Below are positions 1 to 6,663 of a stretch of DNA of 17,311 nucleotides, piece after piece (the first letter of the stretch is position 1; each line of letters opens with the position of its first letter). The position numbers and the translations under genes are program-made. The notes beneath the pieces were generated by a model. It made no database searches and had not been told where the DNA came from. It saw only the letters and a program-made list of their open reading frames with translations. This DNA comes from Ruminococcaceae bacterium UBA7147 (GTDB lineage: Bacteria > Bacillota > Clostridia > Oscillospirales > Acutalibacteraceae), in contig DKWR01000024.1 in the NCBI GenBank assembly GCA_002491825.1, positions 57,376 to 74,686 on the forward strand. Reading direction: 5' to 3'.

Positions 1-13
1 AATTTTTGTGAAT

Positions 14-40
14 GGGACGTCTGGGAAGCCGTCCCCTACG
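14..40. repeat. GC-rich inverted repeat, element 1
   Basis: GGGACG (14-19) pairs with CGTCCC (30-35) around a ten-base loop, and the right arm runs on into CCTACG. The same CCCTACG-type edge follows the next palindrome at 101-116, suggesting both belong to one family of short dispersed hairpin repeats. There is no T-tract, so it is not an obvious terminator. Confidence 0.5.
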
Positions 41-100
41 GAAAAGTTTGATTGTAACGATAATGTTGATATAATCGGTTGCGTTTGATTATCACTACGT

Positions 101-116
101 ACACGGCACGCCGTGT
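101..116. repeat. GC-rich inverted repeat, element 2
   Basis: ACACGGC (101-107) pairs perfectly with GCCGTGT (110-116), leaving a two-base centre. It is followed by CCCTACGA, which matches the edge of element 1. It has no adjacent T-tract and no flanking gene within 200 bases, so a repeat-family palindrome fits better than a terminator. Confidence 0.5.
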
Positions 117-150
117 CCCTACGACTAAAAACTAAACGTTAATGTAATGC

Positions 151-188
151 TACTGTAGCGAGCGACGAGGGCGTCGCTCGCTACAATA
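151..188. repeat. Long perfect palindrome, element 3
   Basis: TGTAGCGAGCGACG (154-167) is perfectly complementary to 172-185, with a four-base loop AGGG. Two more pairs (151-152 with 187-188) extend the stem to 16 pairs around one mismatch. Neither side has a run of T. The TGTAG...CTACA ends resemble the other palindromes in this cluster. It would form a very stable hairpin in RNA or single-stranded DNA. I read it as a REP- or MITE-like dispersed repeat, by inference. Confidence 0.6.
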
Positions 189-307
189 GTAACAAAACGT
201 TACCTATATATGAATTTAAAATTCGGGCTACAATTTTTTCCAAACAAACTGACTTTTCCTCTCGATTTGCGAGCCGAGGCACTCGGCAAATTATCGTTTA
301 GCTGACT

Positions 308-344
308 AAAAATTTCCCCGAAACAGATATAACTGCTCCGGGGA
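308..344 (-). terminator. Rho-independent terminator of the cysteine-rich protein gene
   Basis: On the minus strand TCCCCGGAGCAG pairs with CTGTTTCGGGGA (two G-U pairs) around the loop TTATAT, and is followed by AATTTTT. It lies 24 bases after the stop codon of the upstream minus-strand gene, the expected place for its terminator. Confidence 0.8.
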
Positions 345-367
345 GTGATGACGGAAATATAAAATTG

Positions 368-1216
368 CTATTCTTCACATCCGCATTCAAACGGTTTGTC
401 GTGCTTTTCGCACTCTTCAGATTTGCGTGGGAAGAATGAATCGGTTGGAAATTCGATTTTGCTGAATACCTCGCACGGGTCGTCGGTTTTTGCACAGCAT
501 TCCTTGCGTGGAACACAAAAATCGTATGACGGAATCATAATCTGAACTTTACGCTGAAGTCTTGTGATTGTAAATATTCCGATGGTTACTGCAATCTGTT
601 TCTTTTTGCAGGGTACAAGCTCGCCGCAGAAGTAATCGCAAACGCAGTGAGGAATAGGTTTGCACGGCATTGAAGAACATGGCTTGCAGTTTACAAGCTT
701 TGCCGACAAAGCCATCGGATTTGAAATCTGAACGGTTGCTTTCGGAACGGGATTCGTATATGAACAGCAATCACAATCATTTTTCTCACACGTCACAGGC
801 TTGTCGCTTGAGAACGACTTTACGCTTCCGTCGCTGCCGTAGAGGACAACTCTTTTTCCGTAAACGGCGAGTCCGTTGACTGTAGTCGGCAATGCGCCGT
901 TGCTTGAATAAACGTCGCAGCTCACAGAAAAATAGAACGTCATATCTACCGAGTAGAATCCCCTGTGAAATGCTACCGGCTCAACTTCAACGGTTGATGT
1001 AATTACATTTGCCCTGTTTATGCGCACCGAACAGGCGTTTTCGACAAGCGCCTGATTTGCTTCTGTGAACATAAGCGGCAAATCGCTTAAACAATCCTTT
1101 GCTCCGCAGCTGTCATAGATACGGTCTGCATCTATGCATATTGCGTCACAGCCCGAGTCAGGCGTTCTGTCGTCGTTTAAAGGCATCTGCTCTGAACCGT
1201 AGGATACATCCGGCAT
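368..1216 (-). CDS. Conserved cysteine-rich protein of unknown function (282 aa)
   Basis: I do not recognise a named function. The protein has 24 cysteines in 282 residues, concentrated near the N-terminus, in a central cluster around residues 140-200 (CDCC, CKPC, CVC patterns) and at the C-terminal end (ECGC). Between these lie hydrophobic beta-rich stretches. There is no signal peptide or membrane segment. The layout, with an early CIDADRIYDSC-type motif, EVEPVAFHRG and a late YDFCVPRKEC motif, resembles from memory a family of conserved hypothetical proteins in spore-forming Clostridia. The chosen start is ATG at 1216, because GGAGG lies 8 bases before it. A GTG five codons upstream would place the ribosome binding site inside the coding sequence. 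It is monocistronic with its own terminator. A SigK-like promoter motif upstream hints at a spore-layer role, but this is speculative. The reading frame is certain; the role is not. Confidence 0.85.
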   Translation of the reverse strand: MPDVSYGSEQMPLNDDRTPDSGCDAICIDADRIYDSCGAKDCLSDLPLMFTEANQALVENACSVRINRANVITSTVEVEPVAFHRGFYSVDMTFYFSVSCDVYSSNGALPTTVNGLAVYGKRVVLYGSDGSVKSFSSDKPVTCEKNDCDCCSYTNPVPKATVQISNPMALSAKLVNCKPCSSMPCKPIPHCVCDYFCGELVPCKKKQIAVTIGIFTITRLQRKVQIMIPSYDFCVPRKECCAKTDDPCEVFSKIEFPTDSFFPRKSEECEKHDKPFECGCEE

Positions 1217-1273
1217 AAAAATAACCTCCACAAATTAGTATTAACAGGCTGTATAACGGCACTGTAACAATAC

Positions 1274-1300
1274 TATTTTATGGAGGTATCTGCTTTTTGT
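1274..1300 (-). promoter_or_regulatory. Possible SigK-type promoter for the cysteine-rich protein
   Basis: On the minus strand an AC (1300-1299) is followed by 16 bases and then CATAAAATA (1282-1274). This fits the AC-N16-CATANNNTA consensus of sporulation factor SigK from Bacillus subtilis. Transcription would start about 50 bases before the ATG. I see no good housekeeping -35/-10 pair in the same gap. The motif is short, so chance is possible. Confidence 0.35.
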
Positions 1301-1317
1301 GATTAAAAGGCGTAAAA

Positions 1318-2523
1318 TCAGTTCAGATATTTTTTAAGAGAATTCTTGAAAAGTCTGTAAATATACGCCGAGTCGGAATATGCGTAATTTGAAAGCGATA
1401 CAAAAATTCCCGACTTATCCTTGGTAAAAGACAGCATTGAATTGTAATCCTCTGTTCTTCCGGTGTGGCTTAACTTATTTCCGTAAACGTAAAAGCCCAT
1501 TGCGTAGTTTTCCTTGTACGGGGTGAACATCTGCTCAAGTGATTCTTCGCTTAACACAGCGCCGTCAAGCAATCCATCAACCCATTTGAGCAAATCGGAA
1601 ATATTCGAAATAAGTCCCATTGACGAATATCCTACTCCGCTGTAAAGCAGAGAATCATTTGAATTGGTACCCTGATAGCTTACGGCTGTTTTTTCACCGG
1701 GCTCAAAAGATGAGGAATTCATACCGAGCGGCTTGAAGATATTTTCTTCAAGATATTTTTCGTAGCTTTCGCCGCTTGCTTTTTCAATTATTTCACCGAG
1801 CAGATAATAGTTGCTGTCGGAATACATAAACTCACTGTCGGGTTCAAAGGTCAAATCCTGTGTGAAAATCCAATCGAGTATGGTATTTTTATTTTCTTTT
1901 TTAGAATTATCTTTTGTTATTTCTTCCTCAATTTCGGGATTGAGAATTATAACACTGTCAGTTTCGTTGTCACGCTTGACGTAATTTTTAATTCCCGAGG
2001 TCATTGTAAGAAGATTTCTTACGGTAATTTTGTCACCGTTTTTGAAGGACGGAAAGAATTTATCAATCGTATCCGACAGATTAAGCTTTTTGTCCTCACA
2101 GAGCTTTAATACAGCGCCGGCAGTAAACTGCTTTGTGACAGAACCTGCGTAGTAGCAGGTATCAATTGAATTGGTCATATGCTTGTCGGCGTTTGCATCT
2201 CCGTTTGCATTAATGTATTCAAAATCGTTGCCTATTTTAAGGTACGTTGTGCCCTTGTATTTTTTGTCGGAAATTATCTTATCAAGCTTTGCCGTAATAT
2301 CATCAGAGTCCTGCTTAATCAACAGATAGTTATATGATTCGGGTTTTACAGGAACAACGTCGTCCGTTGCCTTGGATGCAGTTGACTCTGTTGTCTGCAC
2401 GGCAGAAGTTGAAGTAACGGTAGTTTCAACTTCTGACGGATTCGAAACGGAGCATGAAACCGAAGAAATTGCAAAAAATGCAGAAAATAAAGAACAAAGT
2501 ATTGTTTTACAAACTTTTACCAA
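1318..2523 (-). CDS. Serine hydrolase, beta-lactamase/PBP4* family, likely lipoprotein (401 aa)
   Basis: This is a class C beta-lactamase-like serine hydrolase (Pfam Beta-lactamase fold), probably outside the membrane and acting on peptidoglycan peptides, D-amino-acid peptides or esters. Residues 1-24 form a hydrophobic signal ending in SSVSC, a plausible though imperfect lipobox with Cys24. A Ser/Thr-rich linker follows. The catalytic SxxK motif is SVTK (Ser128, Lys131). The second motif is YSD (Tyr234, Asp236) where most relatives have YxN. The third is HTG at 353-355. Start choice: TTG at 2523 lies 8 bases after GAGG, whereas GTG at 2532 would touch the ribosome binding site, so TTG is preferred. 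That binding site overlaps the pcrA stop region, the genes being 12 bases apart, so they are probably cotranscribed. I see no clear terminator after it. Substrate is unknown, and true antibiotic resistance is not implied. Confidence 0.88.
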   Translation of the reverse strand: MVKVCKTILCSLFSAFFAISSVSCSVSNPSEVETTVTSTSAVQTTESTASKATDDVVPVKPESYNYLLIKQDSDDITAKLDKIISDKKYKGTTYLKIGNDFEYINANGDANADKHMTNSIDTCYYAGSVTKQFTAGAVLKLCEDKKLNLSDTIDKFFPSFKNGDKITVRNLLTMTSGIKNYVKRDNETDSVIILNPEIEEEITKDNSKKENKNTILDWIFTQDLTFEPDSEFMYSDSNYYLLGEIIEKASGESYEKYLEENIFKPLGMNSSSFEPGEKTAVSYQGTNSNDSLLYSGVGYSSMGLISNISDLLKWVDGLLDGAVLSEESLEQMFTPYKENYAMGFYVYGNKLSHTGRTEDYNSMLSFTKDKSGIFVSLSNYAYSDSAYIYRLFKNSLKKYLN

Positions 2524-2535
2524 AACAATCACCCT

Positions 2536-4779
2536 CTATATTTTTTCCATTTTACTGAAATTAGCCATTAGTTTTTTCGTTCCGGCTTTATCAAAAGAAA
2601 TTTCAAGCATTGTATCATTGCCCATTTTTTCTGTGCTGACAATCATACCCTTGCCGAACACCTTATGAAATACACAGTCGCCTACGTTATAGACAGTTCC
2701 GCTTTTTATCGCAGGCTGTTTATATCCCAAAAAGCTTCCTGCTGAATACGAAGTTTTGTTAGCAGAGCCGATTGAAACCCTGTCGCCTGATGAAGAAGAA
2801 AATGACGAGTCTGTTCTTGCAAAGGATTTGTTTTCTCCCGTAAAATCAATAAGATTATCGGGAATTTCATTTACAAAGCGTGAAACCTTGTTGTAGGTTG
2901 TAGAACCGAACAACATTCTTGAACGTGTCTTTGTAAGATAGAGCTTTTCCTTTGCCCGTGTGATTCCCACATACGCAAGTCTGCGTTCCTCGTTAAGCTC
3001 ATCAGGAGTCATAAGTGATGAATGCGAGGGAAAAATACCGTCCTCCATTCCGGCTATGAATACTACAGGAAATTCAAGTCCCTTTGCGCTGTGCAAGGTC
3101 ATCATAACGCTTGTGTCTGCGTCTGCGTCGTAGTTGTCAATATCAGTCTGGAGTGAAATTTCCTCAAGAAACGCCGAAAGTGACGCTTCGTCATCGTAAT
3201 CCTCCTCAAACTTGATTATATTTGAGGACAATTCTTCGATGTTTTCAATCCTCACATCGGGATTGTCTTTTTCCGTTTTGAGATAATTTTCGTAATTAGT
3301 ATGCTCAATTACGAGATTGTATAATTCCGCAAGAGAATAATCACCGCTCTGCTCGGCTTCAATCAAGCCGTCAATCAAATTGACAAAGGCTTTAAGCTTT
3401 GATGCGGCACGTGAAAGCTGAGGATAGCTGTCAGCATCCTTGATTATCGTGTAAATGCTCTCGCCCAAACCCGATGCGATTTCGGCGGCGTGTGAAACGG
3501 TTGTTGCACCGATTGAACGCTTCGGCACATTTATTATACGGCTCAATCTTACGTCATCGTGCGGATTGTTGATAACCTGAAGATAAGCAACCATATCACG
3601 GATTTCTTCACGGTCATAGAAACGGTGACCGCCGATTACTCTGTGCGGTATTCCGCTTCGGGAGAGAGCCTGCTCAACGGCGTTTGACTGTGCGTTCATT
3701 CTGTAAAGAACTGCGTAGTCGGAGAACTTTCTGCCGTTTGCAACGCCGTCAAGAATAGTCTTTGCAATAAAAGATGCCTCGTCACGTTCGGTTTCAGAGG
3801 TGTGTACCTCAATCTTTTCACCCTCGCCGTTTTCAGTCCATAGGGTTTTGCCCTTTCTCATCGTGTTGTTTGAGATAACCTCGTTAGCGGCGTTGAGGAT
3901 ATTCTGCGTACTGCGGTAGTTCTGTTCAAGGCGGATAATCTGTGCGCCCTTGAAGGTGTTTTCAAAGGAGAGGATATTTTCAATCGTAGCTCCTCTGAAT
4001 TTATAGATACTCTGGTCGTCGTCGCCGACAACGCAGATATTGCCGTATTTTTCGGCGAGCATACTGACAAACTTATACTGCACCTTGTTGGTGTCCTGAT
4101 ACTCGTCAACCATTATGTACTTAAACTGATTCTGATAATATTCAAGCACCTCGGGGCACTTTTCAAAGAGAAGAACGGTATTGCAGAGCATATCGTCAAA
4201 ATCCATAGCGTCGGCCGTTTTGAGCTTTGACTGGTAAAGCTCATACGCCTTTGCAATTGAAGCCTTGCGGCTGTCAAAATTTGCCTCCTTCAGCATTTCC
4301 TCAGGAGTCTGCATTTTGTCTTTTGCCTTTGAGATTTCGGAAAGAATTGTCTTTGCCGGCAGGATTTTTTCATCAATATGGAGCTGTTTCAGAATATCCT
4401 TAATAAGCTTTTTCTGGTCGTCTGTTCCGTAAACGGTAAAGTGGCTTGTATATCCGATTCTGTCCCCGTAGCGGCGCAAAATTCTTGCACAGGTAGAATG
4501 GAAAGTAGCCGCCCAGATGTCGGCTCCTCCCTCGGGAACAGCGTTGCATATTCTCTCCTTAAGCTCACCAGCCGCCTTGTTGGTAAAGGTGATTGCAAGA
4601 ATCTGCCACGGTTTACAGAGCTGTGACTGTAGTATGTAGGCGATTCGGTTTACAAGGACAGTCGTCTTGCCCGAGCCTGCACCTGCAAGGATAAGCAGAG
4701 GTCCTTCTGTTGCAAATACAGCCTTGCGCTGCATAGTGTTCATATGTTGAAAATTTTTCTGAATTTCGCTTTGAGTCAT
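2536..4779 (-). CDS. pcrA: ATP-dependent DNA helicase PcrA/UvrD (747 aa)
   Basis: Superfamily 1A 3'-5' DNA helicase used in nucleotide excision repair, removal of recombination intermediates and replication-conflict clearance. Visible motifs in order: Walker A GAGSGKT (33-39), TFTNKAA (64-70), Walker B VDEYQDTN (224-231), GDDDQSIYKFRGA (252-264), the NYRST motif IV, TLHSAKGLEF motif V, and RRLAYVGITRAKEKLY motif VI. The C-terminal 50 residues hold the GDxVxHxxFGxG pattern of the Tudor-like RNA polymerase-interaction domain found in PcrA. Length matches Bacillus PcrA (about 740). The ATG at 4779 has AGGA 6-7 bases upstream. It is followed 12 bases later by the serine hydrolase gene. A terminator lies directly upstream, so it needs its own promoter; only weak TATATT-like candidates are visible near 4795-4801. 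PcrA rather than Rep or UvrD is inferred from the lineage. Confidence 0.96.
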   Translation of the reverse strand: MTQSEIQKNFQHMNTMQRKAVFATEGPLLILAGAGSGKTTVLVNRIAYILQSQLCKPWQILAITFTNKAAGELKERICNAVPEGGADIWAATFHSTCARILRRYGDRIGYTSHFTVYGTDDQKKLIKDILKQLHIDEKILPAKTILSEISKAKDKMQTPEEMLKEANFDSRKASIAKAYELYQSKLKTADAMDFDDMLCNTVLLFEKCPEVLEYYQNQFKYIMVDEYQDTNKVQYKFVSMLAEKYGNICVVGDDDQSIYKFRGATIENILSFENTFKGAQIIRLEQNYRSTQNILNAANEVISNNTMRKGKTLWTENGEGEKIEVHTSETERDEASFIAKTILDGVANGRKFSDYAVLYRMNAQSNAVEQALSRSGIPHRVIGGHRFYDREEIRDMVAYLQVINNPHDDVRLSRIINVPKRSIGATTVSHAAEIASGLGESIYTIIKDADSYPQLSRAASKLKAFVNLIDGLIEAEQSGDYSLAELYNLVIEHTNYENYLKTEKDNPDVRIENIEELSSNIIKFEEDYDDEASLSAFLEEISLQTDIDNYDADADTSVMMTLHSAKGLEFPVVFIAGMEDGIFPSHSSLMTPDELNEERRLAYVGITRAKEKLYLTKTRSRMLFGSTTYNKVSRFVNEIPDNLIDFTGENKSFARTDSSFSSSSGDRVSIGSANKTSYSAGSFLGYKQPAIKSGTVYNVGDCVFHKVFGKGMIVSTEKMGNDTMLEISFDKAGTKKLMANFSKMEKI

Positions 4780-4806
4780 AATTTTCCTGCCTTAAAGATA
4801 ATATAC

Positions 4807-4838
4807 AAACAAAACGGGCGAACAGTCAGTGTCCGCCC
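4807..4838 (-). terminator. Rho-independent terminator after the DUF4358-like lipoprotein gene
   Basis: On the minus strand GGGCGGAC pairs with GTTCGCCC (one G-U pair) around a seven-base loop, followed by GTTTTGTTT. It lies 21 bases after the lipoprotein stop codon and separates that gene from pcrA. Confidence 0.8.
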
Positions 4839-4859
4839 ATAAGTATTCGGGAAACCGAA

Positions 4860-5318
4860 TTATTTAACATAGCTGTAGAAAACATTGAGCATATCTGCGC
4901 CCTTGTCGGCAACAATCATACTTACGAAATTGCCGTCCTTTGTCACCTTGCAAGCCTTTACCATATCAAGCTGTTCGGGTGTGTATGAGGAATACTGGCT
5001 GTAAATTGCGTTATAACGTGTTGTAAGTGCCGTTTCTACTCTTGAAGCCGCATCAGCATCAACAGCTTCTATAAGTACGATTTCTACGGGAGCATTATTG
5101 TTGGGGTCAATTTCAGCGGCAAACTGCTTTACATCGGCTGTGTCAATGCTGTAGTATGTGTTAAGCTCATCTGCACTTTCAAGTTTCTGAAGTGAAAGGC
5201 TGAAATCAGAATTGATTTTATCCATTACTTCGTTTAATTTTACTTCTTTTGCTCCACAGCCTGCAAAAATAGCAAGACAAAGAACAAATGCCGATACGAT
5301 TGAAATAACCTTTTTCAT
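4860..5318 (-). CDS. Small lipoprotein, DUF4358-like (152 aa)
   Basis: The N-terminus MKKVISIVSA leads into a hydrophobic stretch ending in the lipobox FAGC with Cys21, so the mature protein should be lipid-anchored on the outer face of the membrane. The remaining 130 residues contain the pattern of an amphipathic start, a Y-x-I-D...VKQFAAEI stretch, an EIVLIEA strand and a helical RYNAIYSQYSSYTPEQL segment. This resembles the DUF4358 family of clostridial lipoproteins; that assignment is from memory and the function is unknown. The ATG has GGAGG 6 bases upstream. The gene sits between the terminator that follows tRNA-Pro and its own terminator, leaving only about 25 bases for a promoter outside the upstream hairpin. 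It may be expressed by readthrough from the strong tRNA promoter, or from weak elements TTGCGT (5370-5365) and TTTAAT (5346-5341) embedded in the terminator. Confidence 0.88.
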   Translation of the reverse strand: MKKVISIVSAFVLCLAIFAGCGAKEVKLNEVMDKINSDFSLSLQKLESADELNTYYSIDTADVKQFAAEIDPNNNAPVEIVLIEAVDADAASRVETALTTRYNAIYSQYSSYTPEQLDMVKACKVTKDGNFVSMIVADKGADMLNVFYSYVK

Positions 5319-5343
5319 AATAATCCTCCAAATAATTATGATT

Positions 5344-5387
5344 AAAAAAAGAAAGGAGCCCCGTACGCAATTTGCGCGTCGAGGCTC
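5344..5387 (-). terminator. Rho-independent terminator after tRNA-Pro
   Basis: On the minus strand GAGCCTC pairs with GGGGCTC (one G-U pair), an inner ACGC/GCGT stem stacks inside, and CTTTCTTTTTTT follows. It starts 5 bases after the CCA end of tRNA-Pro, making it the end of the tRNA transcription unit. Confidence 0.88.
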
Positions 5388-5392
5388 TCAAC

Positions 5393-5469
5393 TGGTCGAG
5401 GTGACAAGATTCGAACTTGCGACCCCATCGTCCCGAACGATGTGCGCTACCAAACTGCGCTACACCTCG
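5393..5469 (-). tRNA. tRNA-Pro (anticodon CGG)
   Basis: A complete 77-base cloverleaf on the minus strand: acceptor CGAGGTG with CACCTCG, D stem GCGC/GCGC, anticodon stem CATCG/CGATG around the loop TTCGGGA, T arm with TTCGAAT, discriminator A and encoded CCA. The anticodon CGG reads the proline codon CCG only. It is second in the pair after tRNA-Gln, 35 bases downstream, with a terminator-like hairpin between them and a strong terminator after it. Confidence 0.96.
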
Positions 5470-5472
5470 AAG

Positions 5473-5501
5473 TTAAAAACAGCCCCGAATAATTCGGGGC
5501 T
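5473..5501 (-). terminator. Terminator-like hairpin between tRNA-Gln and tRNA-Pro
   Basis: AGCCCCGAA (5481-5489) pairs perfectly with TTCGGGGCT (5493-5501) around a three-base loop. On the minus strand it is followed by GTTTTTAA. This has all the marks of an intrinsic terminator, yet tRNA-Pro begins only a few bases after the T-tract. It probably lowers tRNA-Pro expression or guides processing; see findings. Confidence 0.8.
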
Positions 5502-5504
5502 ATG

Positions 5505-5578
5505 TGGCTGTGGAATAGGGATTCGAACCCCAACAAACAGAGTCAGAGTCTGTCGTGCTACCGTTACACTATTCCACA
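5505..5578 (-). tRNA. tRNA-Gln (anticodon CTG)
   Basis: A complete 74-base cloverleaf on the minus strand: acceptor TGTGGAA with TTCCACA (with the weak U1-A72 pair usual for bacterial tRNA-Gln), D stem GTGT/GCAC, anticodon stem ACAGA/TCTGT around the loop CTCTGAC, T stem TGGGG/CCCTA with TTCGAAT, discriminator G and encoded CCA. The anticodon CTG reads CAG. It is first in the tRNA unit, about 28 bases after the predicted transcription start. Confidence 0.96.
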
Positions 5579-5612
5579 AGATGTAATTGCTACCGAACGT
5601 GCAACGATAGTT

Positions 5613-5641
5613 ATTATAGGACATAAAAGTTAAAATGTCAA
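5613..5641 (-). promoter_or_regulatory. Perfect consensus SigA promoter of the tRNA unit
   Basis: TTGACA (5641-5636), a 17-base spacer and TATAAT (5618-5613) on the minus strand match the housekeeping consensus at all twelve positions with ideal spacing. Such a strong promoter is expected for stable RNA. It lies just 20 bases after the dnaI stop codon and drives tRNA-Gln and, past the hairpin, tRNA-Pro. Confidence 0.93.
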
Positions 5642-5661
5642 GGGATTTTTCAAAATTTTTT

Positions 5662-6648
5662 CTATTTTTTTCTTACCCTTATATCACTGCCGAGAAAATC
5701 CAGCTTTTGAGCATTTCCGATAATTCGTGAAACAAACCTTTCAGTGTAGATTTTTTCAAGCTCACGCAGTGAAAGATTCGTGTTGATAATAACAGGCTTG
5801 TTTGCAAGCATACGTGAGTTGAAAATATTGTACATCTGCGAAACTGAAAGCTGACCGTGAAATTCCGTTCCCAAATCATCAATTATCAGCAAGTCGCACT
5901 CAATCAGCATATCTATCGCAGAGTTGTCATCATCTCTTGAAAAATAGTGCTTTTCAAGTTTTTGCATAAGTGAAGGTGCGGAAACGTAAATTACGCCGTA
6001 GCCTTTCTTGATAACCTCGTTGGCTATTGCAAGCGAAAGGTGGGTTTTGCCGAGCCCCGTTGCACCCTTCATAAGAATGCTTTCGGAATTTTTCGTGAAA
6101 TTATCGGCGTAGCTTTGGCAGTAACGCAGGATTTTGCTCATATGACTGTAGGGAGAAATTCCGGTTTTTGAATCAACTTCCCTGTCGTAATAATCAAGGC
6201 TGAAGCTGTCAAAGGTTGAAAGTGACAGAGGTGCCGTGCGATTAAGCTCCTCACAGGCGCAGGAAACGAGCGCCTGCTTTAAGCAATTACAGACAAGAGT
6301 TCTTCCGTTTTCTTCGTAATATCCCGTATCGCTGCACCTTTTGCAAATATAGGATGGCTCAAAAACATTTTTATCATAGCCGTTGGAAGTGAGAATTTCT
6401 GCAAGCTCCGACTGCATTGCAAGATTGCGGTCACGAAGATTTTTCATTTCTTCCGCAACATTTCCGCCGCTGATAACTGCACGTGCCGCCTGTATTCCGC
6501 AACTTGAAATTTCCTTTTCAAGTTCTTTTGTTCTCGGTAATTTTTTATAAATTTCGGCTTTTCGTCTATCGGCATCTTTTTCAGCTGTCAGACGTCTTTC
6601 AAATAATTTGTCTGCCGCCGCTTTGTAAACACTGCTGCTGTATCCCAT
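5662..6648 (-). CDS. dnaI: DnaI/DnaC-type replicative helicase loader, AAA+ ATPase (328 aa)
   Basis: This ATPase loads the replicative DNA helicase at origins and restarted forks. The N-terminal half is charged and helical, and probably contacts the helicase. A zinc-binding cluster follows (Cys102, Cys105, Cys120, Cys122), as in DnaI. The AAA+ core shows Walker A GATGLGKTH (195-203), Walker B LLIIDDLGTE (Asp257, Asp258), a sensor-like NTNLS stretch and an arginine-finger region ERFVSR near 304-308. Length is close to Bacillus DnaI (about 311). The ATG at 6648 is chosen because GAGGTG lies 6 bases upstream. A GTG three codons earlier overlaps that binding site. It is 15 bases downstream of the DnaD/DnaB-like gene, the same pairing as dnaB-dnaI in Bacillus subtilis. 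No terminator separates it from the tRNA promoter. Confidence 0.92.
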   Translation of the reverse strand: MGYSSSVYKAAADKLFERRLTAEKDADRRKAEIYKKLPRTKELEKEISSCGIQAARAVISGGNVAEEMKNLRDRNLAMQSELAEILTSNGYDKNVFEPSYICKRCSDTGYYEENGRTLVCNCLKQALVSCACEELNRTAPLSLSTFDSFSLDYYDREVDSKTGISPYSHMSKILRYCQSYADNFTKNSESILMKGATGLGKTHLSLAIANEVIKKGYGVIYVSAPSLMQKLEKHYFSRDDDNSAIDMLIECDLLIIDDLGTEFHGQLSVSQMYNIFNSRMLANKPVIINTNLSLRELEKIYTERFVSRIIGNAQKLDFLGSDIRVRKK

Positions 6649-6663
6649 CTTAATCACCTCTTT

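Larger units (their letters stand above)
1..307. other. Gene-free left end with clustered palindromes
   Basis: No credible coding region is visible here on either strand. The stretch contains three GC-rich inverted repeats (described separately) and a small hairpin at 273-287 with arms GCCGAG and CTCGGC around a three-base loop. The GC-rich palindromes stand in an AT-rich background, which is typical of dispersed intergenic repeats rather than genes. The terminator of the cysteine-rich protein gene borders it on the right. Confidence 0.7.

Noticed and set aside
12..74. A 20-codon plus-strand ORF starting MGRLGSRPLR
   Set aside because: It has no ribosome binding site and lies across the palindromic repeat; nothing supports translation.
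266..290. Hairpin GCCGAG/CTCGGC near the left end as a terminator
   Set aside because: No T-tract on either strand and no gene ending beside it; kept only as part of the palindrome-rich stretch.
670..879. Plus-strand 69-residue frame opposite the cysteine-rich gene
   Set aside because: It is antisense to a well-supported gene, with no ribosome binding site and an unlikely composition. The other long antisense frames across pcrA, ligA, plsC and ispH-S1 were rejected for the same reason.
4845..4860. Perfect 6-bp hairpin (ATTCGG/CCGAAT) with a four-base loop at the lipoprotein stop codon
   Set aside because: Short and without a T-tract. The stronger hairpin at 4816-4838 with its T-tract explains termination.
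5579..5612. Possible riboswitch or T-box leader between the strong promoter and the tRNAs
   Set aside because: The leader before tRNA-Gln is about 28 bases, too short for such an element.
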